From Cymbidium sinense (taxonomy: Eukaryota; Streptophyta; Magnoliopsida; Asparagales; Orchidaceae), in NCBI GenBank assembly GCA_021442155.1, contig CM038225.1, forward strand, positions 79,806,925 to 79,870,924: a DNA stretch of 64,000 nt, in the 5' to 3' direction. The translations under genes and the position numbers were made by a program. Positions 1 through 11,800 of the stretch are shown here, piece after piece (the first letter of the stretch is position 1; each line of letters begins with the position of its first letter). Below the pieces are notes generated by a model. That model ran no database searches. It was given only the letters and a program-made list of their open reading frames with translations, and was not told where the DNA came from.

Positions 1-4
1 GAGT

Positions 5-260
5 CACACTCGACAAACAACCTCGATAGTCAAAATCTCGGCCAATTCAATTCGACCTCTTCCATACAGGTTAACGTCATCGGGTAACACTCTGACAAAC
101 AACCTCGGATAGGTCAAAAATCCTTAGTGGATTCAATTTGACCTCTTCTGTGCAGGTTAATGTCATCAAGTAACACTTTGACAAACAACCTTGAATGGGT
201 CAAAAATCCTCAGCGGATTTGATTCTACCCCTCACATACAAGTTAATGGCATCAAGTAAC
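5..260. repeat. Tandem repeat, three copies of 82-86 bp
   Basis: The core GACAAACAACCT recurs at 12, 94 and 180, each time followed by a GGTCAAAAATC-like stretch, a TTCAATTTGACCTCTTC-like stretch and AGGTTAATGTCATCAAGTAA. Spacing is 82 then 86 bp, and the first copy may continue left of the window. No coding frame runs through the copies. It may belong to the non-coding part of a retroelement whose LTR is seen at about 1.1-2.1 kb, but that link is inferred only from proximity. Confidence 0.8.
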
Positions 261-421
261 ATCATGGAGAATGATACTTTGAAATTATCTATCAAACTTT
301 CTGAGTTGCTCGAATGACGATTCCTAATTAACTTTTCCTCACCATCTTGGCAGTTATCAACTGTTGAACTATCCATTGAAGTTTCAAGAAATCTAATTTC
401 ATACAAGAAGAAGTAGGAACT

Positions 422-745
422 ATGAACCGGCCATCACCGCCGATCATCACGCCATCGGTCACCATCGCTGATATCTGCCGGCCGCCGCCAGATACCATCA
501 CGGTTACCGCGCGACATCATCGGCCATCTCGCCGGTACCATCGCTGCCGCCATCCCCGGCGACCACCGATGCGGCGCACGTTGCCACTGCCGCGCATTAC
601 ATCGCCGACCACTTCGCGGCCAACCACTTGCCGGACCGCTGCGACTACCGTTTGCCACCGCCGACATCCGGCCATCTCCACTGGTCACCACCATCATCGC
701 TGGTCATCATCGCCGACCGACATTGCGCCACCCGGAGCACGATAT
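422..745. other. GC-rich low-complexity CAT/CGC/CCG block
   Basis: A sharply GC-rich stretch in an AT-rich window, made of degenerate CAC, CAT, CGC and CCG triplets. It has open frames on both strands (for example 422-784 plus) rich in Pro, Arg, His and Thr. Simultaneous open frames with simple composition are expected from triplet-biased DNA, so I do not call a gene. Similar Pro-rich blocks occur in non-coding parts of plant retroelements. Confidence 0.55.
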
Positions 746-755
746 ATCGCGGTCT

Positions 756-1045
756 TGATCGCTCAACCCGGTCGGCATGGATAGTTGACGCTCTTTGGGA
801 AAACTGAGCCTCGCCAGATGAACTACGGGCCTTAATCGCCCAAACCCGGTTGGTCCGACAAGGCGGTGATGCTTTTTCGAGGAAAAATCGAGCCTCGTAT
901 GAATTACGGACTTGATCGCCTTCCAAACCCCTCGACAGGCCTCTTTCGAAAAAATCGAGCTCGCATGAACTATGGGCCTTGATCGCCTCAACTGGTCAAC
1001 AAGGGCGGCCACGAGAGAAAATCGGAGCCCGCAGGTGCGCAAGTA
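756..1045. repeat. Tandem repeat, four degenerate copies of about 66-80 bp
   Basis: GATCGC or AATCGC followed by a CAACCCGGT-like stretch, then a TTCGAGAAAAATCGAGCCTCG-like stretch and a TGAACTACGGGCCTT-like stretch, recurs from about 758, 834, 914 and 980. It is moderately GC-rich and has indels, which destroy any common reading frame. Confidence 0.7.
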
Positions 1046-1712
1046 GAATGTCCGAATGGGTCCATAACTCAAATCTTGCACATATACCACACAACCATTC
1101 TCAGACCGCTCGTGATCATAATCTTGTGCTCCCATGAAGATCTATTCTTTCAAAATGGTTAATAATAAATTTCATTGAAGAATTTGTTATTTTCATGTAT
1201 TTGGCGATATATTTTGGATGATTGAGATAATGTCATCCAAAGGGGCAACCGATATGACACTTAAATCCTACTACAATAAGCTTCGAATCTTGATATCAAA
1301 AGCAAGTTGATCCTCAGTTGAAATTAGTCGAGATCAAGCACTTAAAATATCATTGGAAACTTTGGATATCAGTTAAATCCCTAAATATCTCTTAAACATG
1401 GAGTGTTTATAGTCAATTCGAGAGTCTTGACTAGCCGAATCTAACAAGCCTAAAATCTCCTAATTCCAACTTCATTTGAACATTGAAATATACAAAATAC
1501 ATCAGATGATCAAGGGAATCATTTTGAGCCGTGCGATGGAGGAGTGGTTCAGATTTTGCATGTATTTGTAGAAATGTCACCCCTCTAATCTATAAATAGC
1601 CTCTCATTCTTCACATGAGGGGAGGCCCAAGAAAGAGAGAGAAGAGAGCTCTAAAGCTTGAAAATCCTCCAAGCATAATCGTGCCACCACTCGACGGTCG
1701 CCGACCACCCTC

Positions 1713-1752
1713 GTTGTCACCACCACCACCACCGCCATCACCGCCACCGTTG
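1713..1752. repeat. (ACC)n/(CCG)n triplet repeat
   Basis: Short run of ACC triplets grading into CCG/CCA triplets inside the putative LTR leader. It creates mirrored Pro-rich and Gly-rich open frames that are not genes. Confidence 0.7.
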
Positions 1753-2072
1753 ATCCGCCAATCTCCATCGGTGACCATCATGATGACCTTCATCGTCAGT
1801 CGCTGATCCCCGCTGTTCACCATCATCTGATACCACTAACAACTGTTACAACCTGAATGTGACTATATGACTGTTGTTATCTGATTATGAGATTCTCATT
1901 GTCAGCCCTTCTCATATAAAATTTTGTAATCCTGTATCGGGAAAACTTTGTACTCCAAAATAAATACATAGTAGATGAATTTTACTGGGCTAGGCCCGTG
2001 GTTTTTTACCCTATTCCTGGGGTTTTTCCACATAAAAATTTTTAGAGTTTTCTTGTTCACTCTTTAAATACC

Positions 2073-2089
2073 TGTGTGTGTGTGTGTGT
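2073..2089. repeat. (TG)n microsatellite
   Basis: Uninterrupted TG dinucleotides at the end of the putative U5. Confidence 0.9.
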
Positions 2090-2109
2090 TGGATTTCACA
2101 ACAAGGCTA

Positions 2110-3090
2110 AGGCGTAAACTTTCACTCTACTACAACTAGTTTTCTAACACGTAACAAGCATATTACTTCAATAGAAGCTTTACTGTCATTTCCTACATAG
2201 ATGAATATTTCCGCATCAGTTGACATTCGTATCCTTAGATAACCCTGCATAGTCACACTTATGTGAGTAGTTGAACCTGTATCTATCCACCACTGTGATT
2301 TAGTACTAAGGATAAATTAATTTTAGAACAAACAAAGTTGAGAAGTTTATCCTTTTTTCACGAGTCAATTTACATACTTGGGATAATTCTTCTTCACATG
2401 ACCAGCCTTCTTGCAAAAGAAATAAGTGATGGTATTATCTTATTCCTGTTATACCTTATGTTGCGAAGTCCCTTTGTCTACAGCCCCTTTGCCTTTATAA
2501 GTCCTTTTTCTTCCAGTAACAATGTCACAAGAGGAAGTAGTTAAGTGAGCACTTTCTATTTTGTCATGTTTCAATCTCTCTTCCTCTTGCATATATTGAG
2601 CAATGAACTCATTAAGAGTCTATTTTTTTTTTGAGTATTATAACTTATCTTAAAAGGATAAAATTGTGCAGGAAGAAAGATTAAAACTAAGTGCACAACA
2701 ATGTCATCGGACATCTCTAATTTTAGTGCTCTCAGTCTAGTGACAAAATTAGACATCTCCATAATGTACTCCCTTATGTTTCCATTGCCTTTATACCGCA
2801 TTGAAACGAGTTTACTAAGAATAGTACTCACTTCGATCTTTTTAGAACTAACGAAACGGTATGCTATTTGGCTAAGAAACTTTTTAGCACATTCCTCTTC
2901 GCATCGCATTTATGATGGAATAATGCTTCATGATCATAAGACTCATGCGGTTAGAATGCTCCTACTTTTCAAAGTTAACCATTTGTTCAATAATGCTTTC
3001 CACGTAAGGCGGGGACGCTCAGGATCACATAGAAGATCCATACACCCAAGAACAATGGTGATACGCTCTTTTCATTTCTTAAAGTTATCG
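2110..3090 (-). pseudogene. Ty1-copia gag-protease relic
   Basis: Translated on the minus strand, 3090 to about 2580 reads as the Copia gag (UBN2-type) domain. Recognisable stretches are MRYKGNGNIREYIMEMSN and LVHLVLIFLPAQF, and 2571-2909 is still open. At 2372-2427 a nucleocapsid zinc knuckle survives as FFCKKAGHVKKNY, with the first and last cysteines of the CCHC changed to Tyr. At about 2150-2300 the retropepsin start reads WWIDTGSTTHISVTMQG, with the catalytic Asp-Thr-Gly at 2275-2283. Stops and frameshifts interrupt the frame (for example upstream of 2909 and after about 2150), so it is dead. It ends near 2.1 kb, before integrase and reverse transcriptase. It belongs to the same element as the LTR at 4645-5045. 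Confidence 0.85.
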
Positions 3091-4630
3091 CTGAAAGAAT
3101 AAATGTTATTTAAATTGATAGATATAGAAGAAATATTAACTGAATAGAATAAAAAATACTCACAATTAATAATATTTTTATTTCCTTATGCATATATAAT
3201 GTAAACAAAATATCAACAAAATACATGCTTGAAATGAAATGTTCAATAAGATGGATATATATATAAGATACACAAAATATCAGTAATTTAATCTTTGACA
3301 AATAAATAATTTGTAAATGATTCTTAAAATTACAACAAATATTGATAATAAAATTTGCTGTATATATCTATCTTTGAATCGACATATTGTATGCATGATT
3401 AATACAAATTTATCACATATTTGTAATTGTACAAAATCTTGCCAAAAAATAATCTTCCTTTGGACCCATTATTTTTCGCATAGATTTAAATATAATCCTT
3501 ATGTATTATTCATATATTTCAAAATTAAATAAATTGATATAATGGAGGTCACTTTGGTGTCATATTATTTCAATCTAAATTATTTTGAAATAATGAATAT
3601 CAACTACGTCATTCTAGTAAATATTTCAATTTATACTAACTTCAAATAATTTGACAATAATATAAACTTTAATAATTGTTCCAATCAAAATAATTAATTT
3701 GAGTTTATATTAGTTAATTTAATTATGTTTTGCAATAAGATCTCATAAATTTAATTAAAAGACTTGGGAACAAAAGTATTAAATACAATAATGGATAAGT
3801 TTATCTTCAAGTAGTTATATAGAAATATTTATAAAATACATAAAAGTAGTATTTAATATTTTTAACCTTATTATCAAATGTTAAAGAAACGTTTCATATA
3901 AAGATATAATTGTTTTAAATGAAATGTGTTATACATAACATTTCGTAATTATAATCTAAAACGGTTTTCATTTTAACTGTTATCTTTATGACTCTACAGT
4001 AAAACGTTTTATTTTGTAAATGCATTAAATGCAATATTTATAACTATAAACATTTTATTTTATAAAAGCATTAAATGCAATATTTATAACTATCTTAATG
4101 CAATAAAAAAAAATGTTTAAGATGCACCATAAGTAATTATCATTAATTACTCATAAATCAAACAAATGCAGAATTCGTCTTTAAGAGATTTAAAGCATTG
4201 ATTTTGGAAAAAATGGTTCATCTTCTTTCATTTTTTTAATATGATAATAAAAAAATAATTATAAGGATTAACCAAATTTTAGAAAATTCTCAAAATTAAA
4301 AAATTGAAAGATGAAGCATGCTTGAATCAAATTCATATGACCGAATATGAATTTTATTTCTCAAATTAAAATCATAATGACGAGAATAAACATATTGATC
4401 ATATAAACAAAAATTGAAATTGTGATCACAGTATAAAGTAAATTTTAGCTATATTATTTTACTCAAAATCAACAATATAAAAGCCATCTAAAAGATAATG
4501 ATACTTCATGCACATAGCAAAATAATTTGCTCAAAAATTTTTAATCGTGTACTTTGATCTAAAATTTTCAAATAATCAGTACAAAAGATTAAGATGAAAA
4601 ATCATTTCTCAATAATTCAACATAATAACC
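3091..4630 (-). other. Untranslated leader of the minus-strand Copia element
   Basis: An AT-rich stretch with no supported gene, lying between the primer-binding site (4631-4643) and gag. It contains a local ~60-bp direct duplication around 4020-4092 (GCATTAAATGCAATATTTATAAC twice, with one extra base or mismatch between copies). The short open frames here (for example 3110-3301 and 3317-3532) have AT-driven composition and are not supported. Confidence 0.55.
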
Positions 4631-4643
4631 ACTTTGATACCAC
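4631..4643 (-). promoter_or_regulatory. Primer-binding site (initiator-Met tRNA type)
   Basis: Immediately downstream of the LTR on the minus strand the sequence reads agTGGTATCAAAG. This matches the start of the plant TGGTATCAGAGC primer-binding site complementary to initiator methionine tRNA. Its position fixes the LTR at 4645-5045 as the 5' LTR. Confidence 0.8.
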
Positions 4644-4644
4644 T

Positions 4645-4797
4645 TGTTGGAAACATATGAAGATAGAAGAAATTTATCTTTCACGGATCTCATGTCAAAT
4701 CATCAAGAAGATTTAATCGTAGTCAATCCAGTATTAATTTTGGCCTTCATCTGATGTAGAAGAATTGTGAGACTTTTTGGCCTCCCATACGAAAGGT

Positions 4798-4833
<36 letters not shown>

Positions 4834-5045
4834 TGGTCTATTTATCTTGAAGTCGTTTCATTTTATTTTATCTTAAAATAAAATAAAAGCGTCTCTACAT
4901 GATAATTAAACAAAATTAATAAGATATCTCAAAAGCTCAAAATTAATTAATCTTTATTTGATCACAAAATTAATAGACTTAAAAATAAGATATCACATAA
5001 TAATTATTAAATTAATATGTGAACTCACATTCAAAAATTCCAACA
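4645..5045 (-). mobile_element. 5' LTR of the minus-strand Ty1-copia element (401 bp)
   Basis: The ends are a perfect 8-bp inverted pair, TGTTGGAA at 4645 and TTCCAACA at 5045, typical of Copia LTRs. It contains a (GA)15 run. The primer-binding site follows directly, then the leader and gag. No second copy of this LTR is in the window, so the 3' part of the element is missing here (truncated near 2.1 kb). Confidence 0.85.
4801..4830. repeat. (GA)15 microsatellite
   Basis: Thirty bases of uninterrupted GA inside the Copia LTR. Confidence 0.95.
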
Positions 5046-5430
5046 CATTTTATATGACCAAACCATCTAAGGTGACTCTCTAATTTTATCTGCCACTGAA
5101 AAACTCCTATCTTTTCACATATATTCATTTCTCATTTTGTCTCTATCTATAAAGCCACTCATCGACTTGAACATCCTCATCTCTATAACACCTTATTTAA
5201 TTTTATGCTTCCATTTTATTGCCAATATTCTGCTACATAATCATTAGATATTTTACCATCTTATAAGATTTTTTCTTAAGCCTAAGTAATACTTTTCTAT
5301 TACACAACAGAGCACATGCGTTCCTCTCCTTCAACCATCTAATTTAAATTCTACTAATAACATCTCAATCTATTTCATCATTATTTTGAACAATCAATCC
5401 AAGATATCTAATTACAATAAATATTAATAA
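5046..5430 (-). pseudogene. LINE (non-LTR) reverse-transcriptase C-terminal fragment
   Basis: Minus-strand translation in shifting frames gives the signature C-terminal part of plant LINE ORF2. It runs YLGLIVQNNDEID at the 5' side, then WLKERNACALLCNRKV, RLKKKSY, a decayed middle, and finally LRWFGHIK beside the LTR edge. Many stops and frameshifts make it an old relic. It stops at 5046, the first base outside the Copia LTR, which suggests the Copia element inserted into this LINE and separated it from its remainder. Confidence 0.8.
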
Positions 5431-7039
5431 ATAGTGTGTGCTTTCATGGGTGTCTTCTTGTTAGAGAAAAAAAAAAACTTTTTTTATCAATTCCTTCACA
5501 AATCAAACAAAGGCTTAAAAACTCGAAATTTACAGTCAGCCAAACCATCCATCAAAATCAAGATAACACCTTCTCAGGTTGCTAACAGTCATCCAATGAA
5601 GAGGTAAATTATTTGTTAACGTGGATTTTTGGTCTTGATCCACGTGGTGAAATCAGTGTTAATTTTTTATTCTTATTTTATTGTATTTATATTTAAAATC
5701 TTTTAAAAATATATTATTTTTATTTTTATATAATTAACAATGACAAAGTGACCAATTAGAGATAATTACAATACTAGTAGTGGAGATAATTAATAGAAAT
5801 AGTTATTTTTAAAAAACACTCAATGTGACTAAAAATTATTTTGAGTGTCTGTAAAAATTTTATTTATTTTAAAAAAAGCATAAATATATCAAATAAATAT
5901 ATTTTTAAAATAAAATAAAAATTAAAAACAATAGTACAAAAAAATTGATGTGCAATAAATACTCATTTTTTATCAAAAATTACAGGTAACTTTAGTTTAA
6001 TGATTTAAAACTTATAATAGAAGGTATCAGACATCAGCAATAATATTTTAAAAAAAAAAGGAAGAGAGAGAGAGAGAGAGAGAGAGCCCCCACCCACCCA
6101 AAAACCCCACTTTTCTTTTTCTTTTGCAATTTCTTAGAACATGATACTCAATTTAAGACTACTTATGTCCAAACTTTGCACTAAAATCTCACATATAAAT
6201 ATATGACTAAAAAGAATATAAAAAACACTAAGTTATTTATGTGAAAACTAAGATGGGAAAAGCATAGGCTTGCCAAGTGAATTAATTCCACTATGTAAGC
6301 ATAAATTACAAAGTTTCACTCATCTCTTGAATAAAAAAAGACCATATTATAATACTATGGGTTGTCAATTTGGCCTTCTATAAGGACGATGGGAAAATAT
6401 CAATAAAGTGATAAGAAATAAGAGACAATCAAATAGTTGTAGCTGAATGATAGTGGTCAGATGATGATAGTCAAGCAATAATAATATTATGATGGTGCTT
6501 TAATAGTGATTGTTACGTAGGAACTGCTGATATTAGTTGTCAAACATTGGTGATATAATGGTTTGGCAGTGCTCATGTAGGGCTCAAGGATCTTTCAAAT
6601 CATTAAGTTATCTTTATGCTAACTTAACTCTCCTCATTTAATGAGGGAGTGTATTCATAGATTTTCAGAGTGGCATTATCCCATCAGATACTCCAAAGCA
6701 ATCCTCATTATCATATACTTTTTTTTTTTTTTTGAATATTTAAGTATCTTAGAATTGGGTGATCTTGAACTCGTTGAATTCATCTCATCATGATGTATAA
6801 TTTGACTACAAGCTAGTAAGATTTATATATTATTTGATTTTTCAATTACATTTTTTATCATGCTTTGAGTTCTTAATTTGGGATCACTTAAAGTTGAATT
6901 GGACATATCTTTTGCAAGGTATCTAATAGATGCACTTGTTCTAGTGTTTTGACTAACTTTTTGAAACAAAATTATAATTTTAAAATAAATTACAAGGTGT
7001 GACTGCTCTTTAGAGGCCAATAAATTCATCTCTTTAAAA
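5431..7039. other. AT-rich intergenic DNA, no gene seen
   Basis: I see no coding or RNA gene. Notable local items are a short inverted repeat around 5619-5645 (AACGTGGAT and its complement ATCCACGT) and a GA run at 6063-6086 followed by a C-rich tract. Confidence 0.6.
6063..6086. repeat. (GA)n microsatellite
   Basis: About twelve GA units, followed by CCCCCACCCACCC. Confidence 0.9.
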
Positions 7040-7456
7040 GGCTGTTTGGTTTAAAAAAATCGATTAAAAGAATCTGATAAAAAAAATCTGATATAAAGGA
7101 TTACTTCACAGTTATTTGGTTGAGGGTTTTAATAATTCATGGCTTTGCTTTTTTCTGTTTGGTTAAAAAAAATATAATGTAAAATATTAGGTTTTGGCCG
7201 AATGATTATGATGGTGACTGAGGCGGGTGTGGCCATGACGGAGGAGGTATGCAGCAAAGTGGCAACACTTTTCATTAGGTGTATTTTATTTCCAAATCGG
7301 TGAATTCCAAATACATGAAAAATAACCTATATAATGTATTTGGAATAAATTACATTACCTTGAAAATTTACTTTATTTCAAGTCAAACGCCAAAAAATTT
7401 AAAATCCCTATATTTACTTTACTTTACACTCCAAATTCTTCCAATCAAACAGTCCC
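7040..7456. mobile_element. MITE-like element with imperfect inverted ends (about 417 bp)
   Basis: The left end GGCTGTTTGGTTT and the right end CCAATCAAACAGTCCC are imperfect inverted complements. GGCTGTTTGG-type ends are common in plant hAT-like and other MITEs. Further internal TTGGTT-like motifs occur near 7115 and 7158. I found no clear target-site duplication, so family assignment is open. Confidence 0.5.
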
Positions 7457-8083
7457 ATGAGCTAAATAAATTATATGATTTCTTAAAACTTGAGTTAGAA
7501 TCATACCTATAAAGTTTTACCTTACGAATTAGGTGTGAATGTAAAAAGAAAAATTCATACTTTATTAAAAATGTATCCCAATTTCTTTAATTCTTAACAA
7601 AGATATTCATAAAAAAATACATCTAATGTATGTATAATAACAAAATATTACATAATTTTCATATAAAGCTTGATTAAAATAATTACATCACTAATAATTA
7701 TTTGATGCACATAATAATAAAGAAATATTATTAATTCAATTGAAAGTGAAATAAATAAAGGTTCAAATATATGAAAAAATATCTTAAAAAGTAAATTATA
7801 ATATATATGTTTTAATTTTAATCATAAAGAACAATAATTTAAATTAAAAAACATACAAATTTAATTAAAAATTTCTATTCAAGATTTATAAAATTATAAA
7901 TAAAAAATGGGACCCACTAAGCACCTCTCGTATATAAAATAGTGATATATTTATTAAAATAATCTTCTTCTTCATAAAAATAAAAATAAAAATTATGACT
8001 TCATTTATTTTAAAATAAAATTCTCATGTTATTTTAATATATTTGAGAGAATTTTTTTTATCATTATAGGTTAATTAAAAATA

Positions 8084-8325
8084 GGGGCATTTACATACAG
8101 AGCACACAATTCTTATATATTTACATATCTAACACTTAAATATAAATATTTACATACATAGCATCTAAATCTTTATTATTATAACAAAAATAACACTTTT
8201 TTTAATTTTTTGAAGTAAAATTCACCTTTTGAAGCATAGGAAAGGTGTTATATTTGTAAATATCAAATTTTAGGTATTAGATATATAAATGCATAAGAAT
8301 TGTATGCTATGTATATAAATTTCCC
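8084..8325. mobile_element. MITE, about 242 bp, ends related to the MULE at 27668-39052
   Basis: The left 40 bases (GGGGCATTTACATACAGAG, then CACACAATTCTTATATATTTA) are mirrored by the right end (TAAATGCATAAGAATTGTAT, then GCTATGTATATAAATTTCCC) with few mismatches. The outermost bases resemble the inverted repeats of the 27.7-39.1 kb MULE (GGGGAATCACATACATA at its right end). No clean 9-bp target duplication was found. Confidence 0.7.
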
Positions 8326-8417
8326 TTAATATATATATCTATATATATATAGGGATCGAATTCACAAAATGAGATTGTGAACCAAATACCTATCACCAAA
8401 TTCAAAAAGGAAAACAA

Positions 8418-8710
8418 AACAAAAGTCAAGCGTGTAGAGTTCGGACGTAGCTTTACGTCCGGACTCCAATCACTACGCAATACCTATCTAATATAAAAAA
8501 ATGCATTTTTTTTCACTTAACAGTACTGTAATTTGACGGCGCTTAACGATACCGTTTATGTTACCCCGGGCCCGGCCCGTCTTGTTCAAATAGTGGGAGG
8601 AGAAAATATTATGCGCGTCGTTCCACATTCTTCGGCACAGAAAAATTTAAGGATTTCTTTTTGTAAATTTTTTTTTCGACTCAGCTCTCTCTCGTCAGGC
8701 CTTCCCTCAG
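8418..8710 (+). repeat. Left terminal inverted repeat of the giant MULE-like element
   Basis: The block GTAGCTTTACGTCCGGA (8447), CAATCACTACGCAATACC, AATATAAAAAAATG and TTTTTTTCACTTAACAGT is matched on the minus strand from 26371 inward. Homology resumes at GTTCAAATAGTGGGAGGAGAAAA and again at TCGACTCAGCTCTCTCTCG (8676), whose partner is at 26147. The distances between landmarks (229 and 224 bp) agree, supporting one continuous repeat. Confidence 0.75.
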
Positions 8711-8899
8711 AGATTTGCTAAATCTTGGGCATTAAAAATTGAGATATTATAGGCGACTGCATGAGGTATTTATTCCTGCATTCTTGAATTTTAATGAATT
8801 TAGGGTTTTCTCTGTTGTTCTTACTATCGAATAGGAGAACATTTGTAACATTTGAGTTATTTAAAGGAAATGAGACTTTTTACTAGTATTTGCAGATAT
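8711..8899. other. Spacer between left inverted repeat and left array
   Basis: AT-rich sequence, no gene seen. Confidence 0.5.
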
Positions 8900-11800
8900 T
8901 TTGCATGTGTACTCTCTGCACTCTCATGATGGTACACGTCGTTATTTTTAAAGTTTTGAACTATAGAGCTTGTCATATATTTAGTATATCCTATTATAGG
9001 ATGTTTGGTGCTATTTCATGAAGGATTTGATGAAATTTGGGGCGAGTTTGGATATAATATGTTCAGTCGATGTCATTATAATTTGTTTGTAGGTTGTATG
9101 ATGGTTGTTTGCTTCAGTTTTGCATGTGTACTCTCTATACTCTCAGGAGAGTACAACCCATTTTGTTACATTTTTTTAAGATTTCCGCTTTGGATATAAT
9201 ATGTTGTTACATGGCCGCGATTGAATGATTATTGGTTGATTTTTAGGGCTGTTTTGCATGTGTACTCTTTGTACTCTCTTGAGAGTACACTCATTTTCTC
9301 ATTTTTTCAGCTTTTAAATCCTATTTGTAGAGAATATATTTCATAGATTTCATTAGAAGCAATTTGGAGGCTGATTGATTAGTTTTGTAAGCAAATTTAT
9401 ATGTGTACTCTCTATAATCTCATGAGAGTACATAGCATTTTCTCATTTTTTTCCAGTTTATTTGACATATTTGAAGAGAATATGTTTATTAGATTCTATT
9501 AAAAATAATTTGGAGGCTGATTGGTTGGTTATAGAGACAGATTTGTATGTGTACTCTCTGTACTCTCATGAGAGTACAGATCATTTTCATATTTTTGTCC
9601 AAGTTTTTTGGTCTGTTTGGAGAGAATATGCTTAATAGATTCAATTAAAAGTAATTTGGAGGCTGATTGGTTAATTTTGGAGGTAGATTTCTATGTGTGC
9701 TCTCTGTACTCTCATAAGAGTACAAACTATTTTTTTTAGTTTTTTCTAAATTTTTTGGCCTGTTTGGAGAGAATATGTTTAATAGATTCCATTAGAAGCA
9801 ATTTAGAGGCTGATTGGTTGGTTTTGGGGTAGATTTGCATGTGTACTCTCTGTAATCTCATGAGAATACATCCCATTTTCTCATTTTTTTCTAGATTTTT
9901 TGGTCTATTGGGAGAGAATATGTTTATTACATTCCATTAAAAGCAATTTGAAGGCTGATTGGTTAGTTTTGGAGGCAGAATTGCTTATGCACTCTTTGTG
10001 CTCTCATGAGAGTACATACCATTTTTTTTTCAATTTTTTTCGAGTTTTGTTTGCCTGTTTGGAGAGAATATGTTTATTAGATTCATTAGAAGCAATTTGG
10101 AGGCTGATTGGTTGGTTTTGGATGTAGATTTGTATGTGTACTCTCTATACTCTCATGAGAGTATAGACCAATTTCATATTTTTTTCCTGATTTTGTGATA
10201 TGTTTCAAGAGACTATGTTTATTAGATTTCATTAGAAGCAATTTGGAGGCTGATTGGTTAATTTTGGAGGCAGATTTGCATGTGTACCTCCGTACTCTCA
10301 TGAGAGTACACATCATTTTCTCAATTTTTCTAGATTTTTTGGCTTGTTTGGAGAATATGTTTATTAGATTCCATTAGAAGCAATGTGGAGGATGATTTAT
10401 CAATTATGGGGGCAAATTTGCATGTGTACTCTCTGTACTCTCATGAGAGTACAGACCATTTTCTAATTTGTTTCTAGATTTTTTGGCCTGTTTGGAGAGA
10501 ATGTGTTTATTACATTCCGTTAGAAGTAATTTGGATGTTGATTAGTTAATTTTAGAGATAGATTTATATTTGTACTCTCTGTACTCTCATGAGAGTACAG
10601 AGCATTTTCACATTATTTTCCAGATTTTTTGGCCTATTTGGAGAGAAGTTGTGTACTAGATTCTATTAGAAGCAATTTAGAAGTTGGTTGGTTGATTTTG
10701 GACATACATTTGTATTTGTACTCTCTGTACTCTTATGAGAGTATAAAGCATTTTCACATTTTTTTTTCCAATTTTTTTGGCCTGTTTGGAGAGAATATGT
10801 TTATTAGATTTTATTAGAAGTAATTTAGAGGCTGATTGGTTGGTTTTGGAGGCGGATTAGTTTGTGTACTCTCTGTACTCTCATGAGAGTACAGAGAATT
10901 TTCATATTTTTGTCCAATATTTTTGGCCTATTTGGAGAAAATATATTTATTAGATTCCATTAGAAGCAATTTAGAGGCTGATTGGTTGGTTTTGGAGGCA
11001 GATTGACATGTGCACTCTCTACACTCTCATGAGAGTATAGACTATTTTCTCATTTATTTCCAGATTTTTTAGATTGTTTGGAGAGAATATGTTTATTACA
11101 TTCCATAAGAAGAAATTTGGATATTGATTGGTTGGTTTTGGAGGCAGATTTGCATGTGCACTCTCTATACTCTCATGAGAGTACATAGCATTTTCACATT
11201 AGTTTCCAGATTTTTTGGCCTGTTTGGAAAGATATGCTTGTTACATACCATTTGAAGCAATTTGGAGGCTGATGGGTAGTTTTTTGAGTAGATTTGTATG
11301 TATACTCTCTATACTTTCATGAGAGTATAGAGCATTTTGTCATTTTTTTCAGTTATTTTGGAATGTTTAGAGAGAATATGTTTATTAGATTCCATTAGAA
11401 GCAATTTGGAGGTTGATTAATTAATTTTGGAGGCAGATTGACATGTGTACTCTCTGTACTCTCATGAGAGTACAAACCATTTTCTCATTTGTTTCCAGAT
11501 TTTTTGGCCTGTTTGGAGAGAATATATTTATTACATATTACATTCTATTAGAAGTAATTTGGATGCTGAATGGTTGATTTTGGAGGTAGATTTGCATGTG
11601 TACTCTCTATACTCTTATGAGAGTAGAGAGCATTTTTATATTATTTTCTAGATTTTTTGACCTGTTTGAAAAAGATATGTTTATTACATATAATTTGAAG
11701 CAATTTGGAGGCTGATGGGTTATTTTTTGAGCAGATTTATATATGTACTCTTTGTACTTTCATGAGAGTACAGAGCATTTTCTCATTTTTTTCAGTTTAT

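Larger units (their letters stand above)
1140..2102 (+). mobile_element. Putative Ty1-copia LTR (U3/R/U5), truncated or of unclear 5' edge
   Basis: A TATA box (TATAAATAG, 1591-1599) is followed by a GA-rich leader, a triplet block, AATAAA-like sequence near 1960, and a GTGGTTTTTTACCC...GGGGTTTTTCCACATAAA module at about 1998-2036. The last module is characteristic of U5 in many plant Copia LTRs. A TG run and ...CACAACA near 2102 would fit the LTR 3' end. The 5' edge and a partner LTR were not found. Orientation is opposite to the gag-protease relic that follows, so this is a separate insertion. Confidence 0.4.

Noticed and set aside
422..784. 120-codon open frame rich in Pro, Arg and His
   Set aside because: It lies in a triplet-biased GC block with equally open frames on the other strand and no recognisable domain.
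707..1135. 142-codon minus-strand open frame
   Set aside because: It spans the degenerate 66-80-bp tandem repeat; the frame is a by-product of GC-rich repeats.
8409..8446. Search for a 9-bp target duplication at the giant element's ends
   Set aside because: No pair of flanking 9-mers matched convincingly for any plausible choice of tips; left unresolved.
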